Position numbers and translations under genes: made by a program. Source: Prunella strophiata (lineage: Eukaryota; Chordata; Aves; Passeriformes; Prunellidae). From it: a DNA stretch of 64,000 nucleotides. Positions 48,001 through 63,000 of the stretch are shown in pieces (position 1 is the stretch's first letter; each line of letters starts with the position of its first letter). The notes under the pieces are model-generated. The model saw only the letters and a list, made by a program, of their open reading frames with translations. It did no database searches and was not told the DNA's origin. The stretch is taken from NCBI GenBank assembly GCA_036583965.1, contig JAZBQD010000014.1:40286990-40350989 (forward strand), in the 5' to 3' direction.

Positions 48001-51000
48001 TATTAATGGTGATAAGAACAAATATTAAGAATATATTCTAAGAAAAAATGACTGTAAAAAATCACAATAGTTCTGAACATAAGAGATGAATTATGACACA
48101 TTCTCAGTAACATATCACATACCTGACATTGCTTTAAATATAAAATACATGAACTCATCTAAAACCAGCAAACAATCCTACATCATAAATACTCATATTT
48201 GGAACTGCACAATTTAAGTATTTTTCTATGTAATGGCTTATGTTCATTTTTTTCATTTTTCCAAAAACCCCTACAAATGTTTTTTTCTTAAAGGCAGAGA
48301 AGGCATCTGGCTAGGCACATCACAGAGTTACACTAAGGTCATTTAGGTTTTAAGAACAGGATGTCTGTCTTACAGTTGTCTGAAATTATTATTAGAACTA
48401 GCACAAAGGAAAATAAACTATGTAGAAAGTAACACAAGTACAATATTACATATGACTGTCCAAGCAGTAAGAAAACAATTTTTAAAAAATTGCAAGGAAA
48501 GCTTGGCAACTTCCACAAAATACAATTTATAAAAAAAGCTGAATATCAAACAGTCTATACTGAATATCTGCCAGGGAACTTCAAGTCTCTATCATAATAA
48601 GCACACTCGACATTTAAATTATTTTCTAGTAGGTTTAAATACTGTAATTTTTGTCATTCAGGTACCATACCTGTAAAGGAGGATGACTGAGAATGTATTG
48701 AGCCTTTATTGAGCATAGTCATTATCTGACCAACAAATTCCTTAGGAATAAAATTAGCATATGGCAGTATCTCTGTGCTGATAAGCTGCACCACCTAAAA
48801 TAAATTACATATATTTATATTGGTTTTCTAAATACTAAAACTGTAAATCTAGTATGAAGAAACATTTAACAAGAGAGAAAGGCCTAATTAGACTTCATAA
48901 AATCTTCTATTGCTAGCATTTAAAATTTATAGATATGTCCGAAAGTGTGGTCTTGCATGGAACATTAAACTTGAAATAAAAATCTTTCCCCTGCCACTTT
49001 TGCCAGAGTTTCTGATCAGATTTCAAATGACATTTGAAGTATATTCTTCAAGTCGAATGTGTGGTTTTGAAATAGAAAGATCTAACATTAGGAATCTCTC
49101 TCTCCCTCCACCCCAATTCAATATTCTCTCTATGACATTAACACACATCCATATAACATATCCATCCCTAACAATGTGATATCTGCAAAGCAGAATAAGT
49201 ATGTTAATTATCTAAACAAGCTTAAGGCAATACACATTAACAGAAATGCTCTCTATCCTTGTCTTGATGCTCCCATTCAGGAACAAAATGGGTTTAGATC
49301 TCCATAAATTAATGCATTAGATTTGAGAGTTCTGCAGGCAGAACCACTCTCACTTTTCATCCAGATATTTGTGTCCCAGACGCCCCTCTGGAAAGATGAC
49401 AGGTGATGAAACCACAGATACTGCCATGTCTTCTCTGCAACTCCTTTTGCTTTGTATCCCTAATCTCTGTTTTGACACATTTTTTTGTCCTGGAGTGAAA
49501 GGAGATAAGTCCCTCCTTACTTCAGGTATCATCTTCCCTAATTTTTTTTGGCCTTATGCAACCAAACATACAGTGATCTCTGTGCTGCACAAACTACACG
49601 TAATTTCTTCATTTATGCCAAAGCTTCTCAGTATAGAGAACACATCTTAAGGGCAACAATATCTAAGAAAAAATTACTTTTTGCTGACCACCGCCTCAAC
49701 ACAGAAGGCATTCATTTTAGGTTTAATTGTCAGCTTTCTCTGTCATCTACAATTACCACTGTAAATGCTCAGCAATAACATAATAAATAAGGATACATAA
49801 TGACAGGCAGAAATGCATTCTGGTTTAGCCAGTATATACTGTTTTGAAGTTGAGATGACAAGTAGTTTTTGGCATCCCACTTCCTACTTCTTGCATCACC
49901 CTGAAGCAGCTGAATTCTGGACCTATGAATTCCCTGTCTTGTTTTCAAAAATGAACAGTATCACAGAAAACATAATGAAAGGGTAACTTTTCAAGAAATT
50001 ACTTCAGAACAAAATGCAACTTGTGAATGTCATAATACTGTTAAAATTAACGAGTTAATTTGGTTTAGGCTCCTTACCTCAACATCAATACTCTCATTCT
50101 TCTGAAATTCTTGAATTGAGAGATTATCAGGAGGTGTACTAAAAATAAACATACTGTGTTATACTTTAAATTTACAACATGTGTAAGGAGATAACTATGG
50201 AAAAGTGCATTACATTTACAGTTATTACATGCATCAAGTTGGTACTGTTATATGGTAATGATTAATGATCACAAGGTCAGGCTGGATGGAGGCTTTGAGC
50301 AACCTAGTCTTTTCACTCACTATGCCAAAACAATACTTTTGAGTTCCAATGTTACATATTAATTTTTTTTTTTATTATTTTACATTTTCTTCTACATTAA
50401 TGGAAGATTTTTAACTAATGGGATAGTACCATGTCCTTTTCCCCTGCTAACTGAAATGATGCATTTGTTCTCATTCTTAATTAATTTTATTAAAAGAAAA
50501 ACCCATTTTATAAACAATAGTTTTGAAGAAATTTAGAACTTTTTTGAGTTCTTCCATTAGATATATATATGAATTTGTTTTCAGATGAAATGTCCAGAAG
50601 TGATTCAACAGACCCTGTGGTGGGTAGTTCAGAGCTAAGCACGTGCTCACAGGCAAGGCAGCTGCCCAGGATAGAAGTGTGGACCTGTGCCAGTTTTGTC
50701 CTCATAAGGGTAGTCATCTGGGCCTGTCTCCTGTTTCCCATTGCCAATTTTAATGAAAGCTTAAGAACCTTGAAGGTTTTGAAATCTCATTCAAATTTGA
50801 TTAGTTTAGCTGACAGATGTTTTGTTTTGAGTGATTTTTTTCTTCCAGTGCTCATGTATGTTGCTGACAAAGATGAATAAGATGTTTCTGAGATAGGCTT
50901 TTTTTTCCCCCATCTTCTGAATACTTAGCATAACACACTGAAAGATGAGTCTTCACACCTACGGCTAATTTTCAGTTTTGACAATTAGGAAGGTATTGTG

Positions 51001-54000
51001 TATTTACCAATGTTTCTGCTTGAAAAATAAATATATCTCTGCTCATCTGAGAGACTTTATGCACATAAAGTCTAGATCACTTTATCTATAAAACAGACGT
51101 GTGCTACATGTATGACTAAAAAAAAAACCCACAAAGAATAAAATATTAAATGATTGTATTTATTACTGGGTTGTGTATTAGGGAGTCAGGAAGTCTGGAA
51201 CTTTATGTTGAAAACATACAATAAAATAAAATATTAAGTAGCTGTTCAGTCAGTACCTTTTCTAACACACAGAGTTGTTAAGTATGCAAACCCTTTCAAC
51301 AGTAATTTAAGCTATTATGATGCATAGAAATGCAGGTCATGTTGAAATACATGGGAAGATTTCCATCTGACACTTCCTAATTTATGACTCACTTTCTGAG
51401 CTGATATTTACTTAAAGAAGTGTTCAGGCTTTTCTGCCCAGTGATCCATATCTGATCTACCTTACCTACTACAGATTATAGTAAATATTTGTTCATGTAG
51501 CAAATTATTCCCAAGTGAATAGATTTTTGTCCATGTGGATACATTTATCTAGGGGCCAAATGCTTTGCTGTTCTGGCACAAGGTATCCAAACCATATTGG
51601 AGGGTCAAGAGCCAGGAAAGGTAAGAGTGTGATGCAGCAACTTTCCTCAGTACAGAGCTCCCAGCCCCTGCCACTGAACAGGGAGGGCTTCAGAGCCAAG
51701 AGCAAAGACCTAACAAGCACCCGGAGCCCTGCTGTGCACAGTGTTCTGCTCAGAAGCATCTTTTGGGAAAGTATTGATTTAATTCCCTCATGTGAGCATA
51801 GACTTCTGCTCTAATACATTATATATATACACACACACATATTTGGTGAATTTTATTGTATATAATGGCTTGACATGCTTCTATGAAAGCCTCTGGGAAA
51901 GAAGAACAATATGAAATAATAAACACCCCAGCTTCTTACTGGAAGACAATTTTGTGTAAATTAAGTTATATGAAATGTATTAATTTTAAATGTCATCTTG
52001 ATTTATGACAAAAATCAAGATTATTGAATCCTCAGCCATAGTTTGCTCTAAATTTTTTTTTTTAAAAAGCTGAAACTTCTGTCTTGGAAGTCACTAATGC
52101 TCTATGACAGTATTTTCCTTTTTCATTTACCTGGGCTCTCCTGGCTATATTTGAAATTTCTTGTTGTACAAAGCTGCAGAGACTGTTTCTGCTGTGCTTT
52201 GTAATTTTTGAACATCAGTGAGTATTCCTTCTCATTTAGCTCATAGCTGGCTTGAAATTCTGTTCCTATCCAAAAGACAGAGGTGGACCATGCAGACAAC
52301 AGTCACTATTTTAAATACAGCTACTCATGGAGCCTTAATTTAAGGGTTCAAATTACAGTGACCTCTTGTCTAATCAATGCCAACTCAGTTTCAATGCCAG
52401 AAGCAATATTAGGCTATCTACATAGTAAGATTTCTAGGACCACGGTGACTAGAAGAGTTATGAGTTAGATTACAAAAATGTTTGAAATATTGGTTAAAAA
52501 TTTAGAGTATCAGTGAAATAATTTCATTTTTCTACCCAGTGCTCAGCCAGGTAGAAACTTGGAGAGCATGCATACAGAAATAAGGCAATGTGCACTGGCA
52601 TATTTTAATGAAAGCTAAAGGAAAAAACCTAATCAAATCTGTTATGCAGTGTTGCTAGAAGGACTGACTGCATTAAGGCTTTTGTGAGTCTTACAGAGAT
52701 ACAGATGTTTCATATTTAGAACCATCCCAGGAGTGCTAAGTCAGGCTTGGAGAATAAAGGCTCAAAGAGGAAGTACAAAAGGAAGTAATTTAACTAGCTT
52801 TGCATATAAGCCTGGACAGACAACAGCACTACAACGTCTAGAACACTTAATAAGTGGAAAGTGTGGAGTATGAAAATACATCAAGACTGAAGGAAGAAAA
52901 GGAAAGGGGTTTTGTGACATAACATTCCAGTTTCATTGAAACAAAGAGCTTAGGAAAAATTACAGAACGTCAGCATAAGAAAGTGAATTTTCAGTTCTAA
53001 CCGTATTCAGGTCTAACTGTATATATCTAACTATTCCTGTCACAAGGGGGGACATGTTAGAGAATGCTAAAAATCCAGATAATGTCGTATTGGGGTTACT
53101 CTGTCTCACTGTCAGCCTCTTGGGGAGTCAAATGAACTGTATTTCCCAAATTATTTGTGCTTCAGAACCTTTTCAATCCATGCTGGCCTTAGTAAGATTT
53201 GTACACTCCTGCACCTAACTGAAAAAATTCCCTGTCCTGCATGACACATTTGCAAGTTGGAAAGCCACCAGAGAGGACCTGATTCACAGCTCCAGTAAAG
53301 CCACTTGGACAGGTTCAGCAGGATTACTAAAACCAACTCAAGTTTACAAGTCACAAATCTAACTAGAAGTACTCTCCTCTTCTCAGCTGTGGCTTGGTTA
53401 ATTGATTTGGTGTTATGGACAAAAATCCAAGTAGTTCCAGAATTTTGAAAACCACAATGCATTGTTAATATAAATAAATCAGGAAACACACCAAAACCAG
53501 TTCTATACCACCTGTCTGTCCTTAAATAAAGGATTAATATGGATAGTTGGAAAGTACATTCTCACTGCCTTTCCCCTGCAACCTGAAGGATGACATGCAT
53601 GTCAACTCAGCAATAAATTTTAGCTGTTACTTTCAAAACAGTGACTAGATTCTCTCTAATTACCCTGGAATAAGGCACCACTATGACTAGTGTATGTTTT
53701 CTATTAGCATTACCAAAAAAAAAATTGAAAGAACACACTACATTTGAAAATTCTGAATTCAATTTCCTTACAAGTGGAACAAATTTAAGAGATTAAGTAA
53801 ACTGCAATTATAAACCACTAGAAAACACAATTTAGCAAATTTCAAACCAAAAAGGACAGGTTGCCCTAGTTGCCAAGGGTAGTCTCATAGCATCTTGCAC
53901 AGAGTGCAGAAAGATTTTAGCAAAGGAAATCAGAAGAGAATTACCTCAATGTGGGGAACTTCCACAGCTATCTCTAGAGCCCTCCTTGCATCACAGCGAG

Positions 54001-57000
54001 AGATATGCTTCAGTAGCAATATGGGGAGGAGGAGGAGAACGAAGAGGATGAAGAAAAGGAGAAATGACTGCTATTACGAATTAGTCCTGACTAGTGGCAT
54101 GAGGAAGATGTATTCCCTTTTCAGCTTTAATGTTTTTTAGGAGTACAAGGCTCAGGCTGATAGAGAGAACAGAAAGGCTATCTATCTATCCTAAAGAGAC
54201 CAATGGACAGGACTATAATTGTATGTAGGAGAACCATACACTTGGAAGGCAAACTGCTATTTAGAAAAAGATGAACATTAGGCAGGTAAAAAAAACCAAC
54301 ACCAGACATTCTGTAACCACACAAAATACAACTACAGAAGCAAAATTAATCTACTCACAAGAAGCCTGGAAAGAGTAATGATAGTGGCCATTAATTATAC
54401 TAACAGGTCAAATTATCTTGCTTGTAGACATGTGGTTCTACAATATACCAGCCTATTTTAAGTGCTTTAAATTAATTTAAACCTTAAAGTTTCTAAGTGA
54501 AAAAAGGTTTTCTACACTTTTCTAAGGACACCTTTAATTATGATGAAAAAATTTTCTCTGAAACACATTTTGTATGTTACATTATAGTATACACTCTGGT
54601 TGCTAAAGAGGCAAAACCAGACTTAAGACAGACATTGTAAGGCATCATAAATATTCACTCAAGTACTATTTTTCTTCTAACTCCAGAGAATATTTGCTCA
54701 TATATGACAAATGACAAAAGGTATTAGAATTAACATAAAGAGTAATAATTTCTAGCATGCAACACATTAAGGTGAAATTTCTATGTTTGAAATAATATTC
54801 AAGTAAAGTATAAATCCCTCACTGTAAATTACATATATTTGTCATAGACACACAGATATTGGCCATAAAGGTCATGCAGATGATAGTGGATTATCCTGAG
54901 TTACACCAAAGAGCTGTGATAATATTACTTCCCTGAATTTATGAACAATTAATACCAAGAAACTGTAGCAGTACTAGTCTTGCTCAGCTAAGAACATGCA
55001 AAATGGAAATGTTTAATTTGCTTTGCAAATATGTAAGAATAATTAAATTGCAACACATAGTAATATGTATTTCCAAAACAACTTTTAAGTGAACATACAT
55101 TCTTCTACAATAACCTGAAAAACCTTCATTTGAATTCTGTACACCTGACAATGATATAGATTATAGGGTGTGAACTGATGTGGACTGCCTGTCTCAGAAT
55201 GGAAACAAGAATACTGACTGCAGCTGAAAAGAAAACCAAGCAAGATACTGCAAAGATTATTTTACATTAAAGAAACAGTGAAGTATAAAATAAAAACTTG
55301 GATGATTGAAGTGTCTTTTATGCCATCACAATGACCTTTTCTATTTTAAGGTCCTCCTACTTAATAGAACTTTGTTTCAAGTAAATGCAAAAACAATAGA
55401 AGGTTTTTCACCTGATTGCCATGTAATCCTATTGATGATAATCAAAACCCATTCATTATTACACACATTTCCACTAACTGATGTGTCTCTAAAATAAATT
55501 TTCATTGGTATTTATTTGTTTTTGTTTGCTTGTTTGTTTTGGGCAAGCTGCTATTTATCCATCATTAGTAAATACAGCTGTGTTTGGTTGCTGACTTTTG
55601 TGTGTTTCAAAACTAAACATACAGCATATTAGTGTAAGGCACTGAAGAACCTCACTGTTTTCTGTTAAAAAGAAAGATTCACTTGTTACTGAAAATCAGG
55701 GAATTAAATTTTTCATGTTCCACTTTGTTCTTTATTATAACACGCTATTAGATATACTTAAACTACTCCTAAAAAATGCTTGCCCACAGATGTTTACAAA
55801 AGATGGAAATTCCATACCACTCCTAAGCAATTATCTAAAATACCTCAGCTTCCTTAGAGTAAAAGGTTCCCTTAGTGTCTAACCTAGAAAATCTTTGCTG
55901 TACTGAAACAAGTTTTTACCCATTGGCAAGGGACAAAAAATTATTCCTCTGAAGCAAGCTTTTATTATATTCTGAAAATTTACAATATTTTGCTAATGTT
56001 ATAGTCTTTCATTTGAACAAATGAATAGACCCAAGGCCAGGCTGGATGGGGATCTGAGCAACCTGGTCTAGTGGAGGGCGTCCTGCCCATGGCAGGGTGT
56101 TTGGAACTAGATGATCTTTAAGATCCTTTCCAACTCAAACCATTCCATGATTCTATGATTAAATTGTCTGTCTCTGATCATTACTATTTTTCACTTCTGG
56201 ACTTTCTCAGCCTTCCCATTGTAGATTGAGAATGTGTTCCATTCTTGAGAGGAATCTGTCCATCTTTATAGTCATAAATATGATTATTTAGCTACACTTT
56301 TCAAAAAGTATCATAAATAAAGTGCAGGTTAATTATTAAGGTGCAGTCAATTTATCTTAGGTAGAAACAAATACAACATAAATATGGGCTTCTAAGTGAA
56401 CAGCAGTGCACTAAATAATTTCCAAAAATTCACAGTAAGTGGAGTATTACAAGAGGGAACTCAGGACAAATACATATAGTTAATGCTGTTAATGAGAAAA
56501 AATACTGTTGCAACTCTGTTCAAAGTGAAAAAAGGAACAAATTGTGTGCATATCAGCAACTCTTTATCAAATCTAGAATAAACATCCTTGGGAGTCCACA
56601 CAGAGCTCCCTGTCCTATTCAGAAAGGATGTGCTGTATACTGAGAATTCAGCTGAGCTCTTTCTTGCTCTTACACTTAACCTTTTGAAGCTTTTTGTACT
56701 GCTTTCTAAAACTATAGCTTTTTGAAGTAGACAGATTGGTTACCTTTTCTCCATCAATCATTAAAATAATTTTCATATATCAAATAGATCTACTGACACA
56801 TATAGTGAACAAATTACTTATGAATATTTTCATTTAAAAAATTAAAAAAAAAAGAAATTGTGTTTACCTTTTTGTGAATAAAAAGTCTTCAAAAGTATTT
56901 GCTAGCTCTGGCCACATACTATCAAATTTTCCAGAAGATGCATGCTGCCTTGCAACAGGTAGTCCAATGGAGAGAACTTTGAGAAGAGAGGACACAGCTA

Positions 57001-60000
57001 GCTTCCATGTGCTTTCAGAAGGACATGAGTACTTCAGACTAAGAGGTATTCTAAGTGTCTGCAAAATGAAAGTCAAAACAGTTGCTCAGACAAATCTAAG
57101 ATTACAGCAAGTTTCTGCACAAGATCTTGGAGGACACTGTCACAGATGGCAGTACACATCCCTACCTTTTCTGCTAGTGTATGAGATGGCCTTTTACAAA
57201 TGCAATTCTGAAGATGATTTATCATATACCAGCTGGCTAAAGCACAGGTCTGTAGCCAAGTGCAAGATCAGAGTCAGAATTGATCCATTATCATTTACAC
57301 TATGAAATCACATACTAATTTTCTTTTTCTGTATTGCCATCCACTATTTCTGCTAAGTCTGACAAACAGGCTTTCCTAACACATAAGAGACTGCAGGCAG
57401 TCACACTGTTATCACGAGTGTATTCTGGAGAATTCAGTCCCTATAAAGCCATCCCAAGTGCTTCCACAGTAAAGAAAAAAAGCCTCATTGCACTTAAACT
57501 TTTCCTAGTAAAGTTGAACTTTAAACACTGGAATATAAACAGTGTTTCCTGGAAGAAATCTGGTCATTACTGATGGTCAAACCACATGAAATCTGAAAGT
57601 AAGAACAGTTAGTAAAATTCTAAGATAAAGGCTACAATACAACTCAAATGTAAAGCAGATGAAAACACAGCAAATTTAAGCCTTTTAGACAGAAAGTCAT
57701 CTTCAGGATCTATAAAACAAAGTCATTAATAATTTTTTAAACAGTAGGCATATGAACTATTTACACTTATATGCATTCTTTTTAGTATTGTTAGTCAAAC
57801 TTTAGAACCTGATAGTGAGTTATCTTGGAAAACCAATTATTTACTTGACATTTCAAATACATAGTGACTAAATTCAGGTAGTGTATGTATGCCCCTCATG
57901 CCTTTAGTGCAGTCTCTGATTTGAAGAAAGCAAAAGGAGGAAAGACTCACTCTGACTCTCACAAGGGAGTCAATTATAATTAACTCTCTATGGCAAAAAA
58001 TTATGACAGCTAGAATCTAACCCTAGAGATAAACAGAACTTTTTTTTTTTCTGCTGCTTTTGGTCATATGTATCAAATCTAATTCCAAAATCAACACGGG
58101 CTTTAGAGACAGGAAAAATAAATTTAAAAGCATTTTTATATAGCACAATAGATCATATTGTTATCAACTGCAAATGTTACAAAAAAGTGGTATTTCTATC
58201 AGTTTCACCAATCCCATTAAAACAGAAGTGGAAAACAACTGCATTAACTTTGAAATACAAATATTTAATTCATAACAGATTTCAAATAATATCACCAGTT
58301 TTAAACACAGTCAGGTTTCTAAATTTCTATACAGGAAAATGCTGATGTCAGCCAAGTCATTGCAAACAAGCCAGGTCAGACACATTCTTATTTTCCAGAC
58401 TTCTGGAAAATATTATTTCCATTATTTACTAAAATTTTTTGCTGAAATGGAATGGTCAAAAAAAGTGAAGCATTTGACAATTTCACTTTAAAGGTGTATT
58501 AGCAACATTTATTATGTATTATAAGGTGTATTAGGTAACATTTCAGAGCTGCATGGACACACAAAGTCACTAAAAGCAAATCAAAAGTAATAGAGCATAC
58601 ACCCCCAAAGTTTTTACGCCAGTCTACAGAAACTGGGCTTTGGCCTTCAATGCCATATTTACTAAGGCACCTCCTTACCACACTCAGGTGCTTAACACTT
58701 TCAAAGATGAACATTTTCTGGCTTAACATGTTTGTTAATTTTTATCATAACACTGAAATACTGATGCTGACATTACCCAGCTAAGAACAGTACAAACAGA
58801 CTAATAAATAGCTTTTCAGCTTCAAAAGAAATTATTCCCTGCTGCTGATCTTCATAAAATATCAATCTGTTTACTACAGCTTGAAACTTCCCAGGAAGTG
58901 TTTGTCGACACTAGCTGAAAATAAAACTCATGATTTTCAATATAAGCTCATTAAATTCAGAGCACATGCAGGTCAAACTTTTACCTTAATAATGTTCTGA
59001 AGAACCTTCTCTGTTACCACAGCTTTATGGCAAGCTGTCTTTTGGTATAAGTCCACCACAACTTCCAATGATCTCTCTGCAAATGGTACATAATTCAATG
59101 CCACCCATTCCGCCTAGGAAAAGGAATTAGTAAGTTAATAAATTATACATGAAAACATATTAATAAGGAACAGAAAGTGTATGTTTTGCACTGAACTCTC
59201 AGTTTAATGCATGCAAGGTTTGCTAAGAATATGGTCCAAGCAACAAAACTGGAAATACAACATAGTCTGGCTATGAAAATGTACTCTACATTGAAGTAGA
59301 GTACATTTAAGTAGGAGAAATGTTGCAGTCTAAGCAAGACAACTACATTAGGACAATCTTTAAGGAAATTTAACTCACCGGTGCAAATAGTTGTATCTAG
59401 TGTGATTCCATTGTGTTGCAGGACAAACAGAATAAGAAGAATTAATACATACATAATAGTTACCTCTTTGATTACACTGAATCAGATGCTCATGCTTAGT
59501 GAACAGCAGTGTACACAGATAAAAAGAATTATTGAACATGTTCCATTTCTTTACAGCACGTGCAATTCAAAAATCTGCAGCTTGAGGGAATTTTCTCCAT
59601 TCAAAATTATCATGTCTCTGTGTTAAATTTAGTATCTCTTGTAGGACAAATTATTTTAGATTAGTTCATGTACAAATTCAGACAGATTTGTCTGGTGTCC
59701 AAGCCAGACCTTTCCCACATGAAGGAATACAAAGTATAAAAGCAAAGAAAAATGTAAAGGGTGTAAAAGATAACAAAAGCACGTAAAAAAAACTTATTAC
59801 ACAACATGCAGCTAAGTTTTTACAGCTTGAACAAATGCATCTTGCTGGACAACCTATATCTGAAGCTGAATTGGATTAACCAGCCAAGTGAAACAAGTGA
59901 GATTTCTAATTAATTACCTGATTATACTTTGCATTTGCAATGTGCTTTGTTTCCAACTGTCCATACTGTGGAGGCTTGCAGGAAAATTCTACAAAGGCCA

Positions 60001-63000
60001 GTAGTTGGTCAAAGATTGCAGGATACATTATCTGCATACCTTCTGAGCCCACACATATAGCCTTTATCAAAAGAAAATACAGAAGTTTAATATATATTTC
60101 TTGAGTTTTTGCTCTAACACCTGCATCAGTACAAGGAACTCCTACAGAAAACTCCCCATATAAGACTATGTAAGAGTCATGCTGTATGAAAGATCATGTA
60201 TAGTTCCAGTAGTTAAAGGAAATTATATTTTGTTACTTTATTGAAGTAAATAAAGTTGCAAGATAGATGTATTTACTGAACTATATATGTCCAGGTATCT
60301 CATCCAATAAAATATTATTTTACTGACAGTCAAAGCAGAGTTTGTGAAGAAAAGTTAAGTCTTATATAAGTCTTGTATATAGATCTCAGCCACATTTTCT
60401 TTAAGTTCTATTTCAATAAACATTTAAATCTCAGAAGTAAATGATAGAAGGCTCCAAAAAGTAGTTAAAAGAGTGCCTTATAGAGAGGAATAGAAATAAA
60501 ATGAGAATTACATGGTTTGGCATATCTAAAACTCATAATCTTTCTTTAAAATGGAAAACATTTCAGGAACAGTGTACTTACACTACCAAAAAAACCCAAA
60601 CCCCCCTACACTACAGCAGTAAAAGACTAGAAGATGAGTTCTAATGAAAAATAAAAAGAACAAAGAACAAACCAAAGGGTATAAAATGGGTTCAACATAT
60701 GGAATCCTGAAAAGAGATGCAAAGTTCCCTTCCATTCCCATGTTATTGAGTTGCAATGGTGTCCCTTTGTTAGTGGAATCACATTATAAAATATATTTAT
60801 TAAACTAGTCAGGGTTCAGTCTGAAAAATGTTACTTTTTTTCATGCTATTCAAACTGCAAAGTTGTTCCACAACTTCAGAGAAAATCAGAACTGACCCAA
60901 GTCTTCCTGCATCAGCAAAGAACCTGATCCTAGGACGCAAACACAGAGAAATGTTTTGTTTCAAAGACTTGCAAATATTTACATACTCTTCTTTAATGCT
61001 TCCATGGTGTACTCCTGGGAGTATCAATTGATTTCAAGAGAGGAAGAAGGTACTCTGGCCTAAAGCAAAACCATCTGACTCATGGCCTTTGCTTCACATC
61101 AGCACTGGCTGGCTGCCTTGCCATGTGAACTGTACTGTGTTTATACAGCCAAGAGGAGCAATCACACAACTTCACAGAACTTACTGATGTCCAAAAATAC
61201 TTAAATGCTTTTAGGAACTTCAGTGCTGTTGTGTTAGTAACGTAACTGTAGGTGGGATGGGAGGTTTGAGGTACCATCTTATGGAAGTCTGTATTTGCAA
61301 AGGCTTGTAACTGCCATGGTAACCCATTGACACTGGGAGTGGGGGAGATGTCTCACTTTCTCACGTACAGTTATTGCTTTTGTTATTGTTTAGATACCTT
61401 CAGCTAAAATATCTTGACAAGAACAAGAGTATAATAATGTGCAGCTTTTCCTGATGTTAAAAACTCTGGTAACCCCTTCTTTAAAAAGTCCTAATGCCTG
61501 CAGCCTTTGGAAGCTAAGATCATCTGGATTTTTAAGGAGACTAAAAACCAGAAAAATCTGAGATAAATAAATGGACTGATCAAATGGAAGAAACAGGATT
61601 TGGGCTGGACTGACCTGCTGGAAAAGGGAGAATAAAAAAAGGTCAAGTCTGACTGGAAAAGGATGAAAATGTAGTAGACATGACTGGTTTTAAAACTTTA
61701 TGTTATTTATACACCCACATACAAAACTGAGATTTAATACCAACTTCTATCCAAGCAAACTGAATTGAAATTTAAACAACAGTAATTCACTCCATAGCAT
61801 TTTCATGGCTGGGGTGGTTGGAACTAGATGATCTTTAAGGTTCCAGCCCAAGCCTATTTATGATGCTGTTCTTATACTTCTGTTTTCAAATTATGTGAAT
61901 GAATATTCGTTAAAACCATCAGCTAAAGGAATAGCTGCAAGGTAATTATTCTACCTTGCTTGTATATGTTTGAGATTAATCAGCTCACACTAATCAAAAG
62001 AGAAAACAAGACACTGAATTGCTGCTCATTGGCAGCCACCATGTGTTCCATGAGCTAAATGGGGCAGGATCCTGACAGCAGCAGGGGGGGATATCTGGTC
62101 ACATAGTTAAGCAAAGTAGTCATACATGAAAGCCCAAAGAGAATGAAGTCAGGTCCTGTGGATATTTTAATTCTGGCATTTCCCAAGTAAGTTTCGTTTT
62201 TTTTGGGGTGGTGTTTTTTTAAAAGTAGCGCTTAATATAAATGCATTATTTAATTAATTATTAACTCTGCTTCTTTTGAATAAATAAGTTTTGTGAATGA
62301 GCACTGAATTTTGCAAGGAGGTATTTTACAACTGCAAAAAGAAAGAAGCAAGCAGTACTATATTTCTTTTTTTTTTTGGCTTTCAGAGAGAGAGCACACT
62401 CATTTATTGTTTATAGATTTACTTGTATGAAGGGTGCTCTTTGAACATGAGTTCTACAGTAAGAATTTCTTAAGCGAGATGCAGCATTTTCCTTCAATAA
62501 CTGATTAATAAGAGTCAAGAATGTAGGTAATTTGCCAGAGAACCTTCTGTATTTTGTGCTTTGTGTAAACTGTAAGTTCTCATGATCACTGTTCTTTCTA
62601 GACTGTTCCTGGCAGCACCTGGACATCATTACGGAACACTGTTGGACTGTTCCTCCATCTCCATGTACAGACCTTCAGTATCAACATCAACAGTACTTCA
62701 ATATTAGATGGATAAGTAAATGGCTACAAACACAGCACAACATTTAAGGTACTTCTGTAATCAAGCAAAAGCCTATTTCATAAAGATTATACCATTCCTT
62801 TCAATGCAGAGCAGCTATATTGCAGCAGGAATGGAGATCTGATTGTTAAAATATAACACACTGTGTAATTATAAATAATTTTTAAAATCATGTTTAAATC
62901 ACCCCATTATAGTTCTATAGAGTAGAAGTAGCACACACAGTAGTTTCCCTTTCACACACTAGAAGTTGCATTATTACCTTTTGTAAAACATCTAAAGCTG

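Larger units (their letters stand above)
50139..56867 (-). other. MON2: MON2 large intron
   Basis: A 6.7-kb intron. The protein runs straight across the join (FLFTK|S...PPDNLS), so no constitutive coding exon is missing. It carries two CR1 3' fragments and a TA/CA microsatellite, listed separately. Confidence 0.85.

Noticed and set aside
56874..57305. 143-codon plus-strand open frame opposite a MON2 exon
   Set aside because: A shadow of the MON2 exon at 56868-57058; it continues into intron with no motif.
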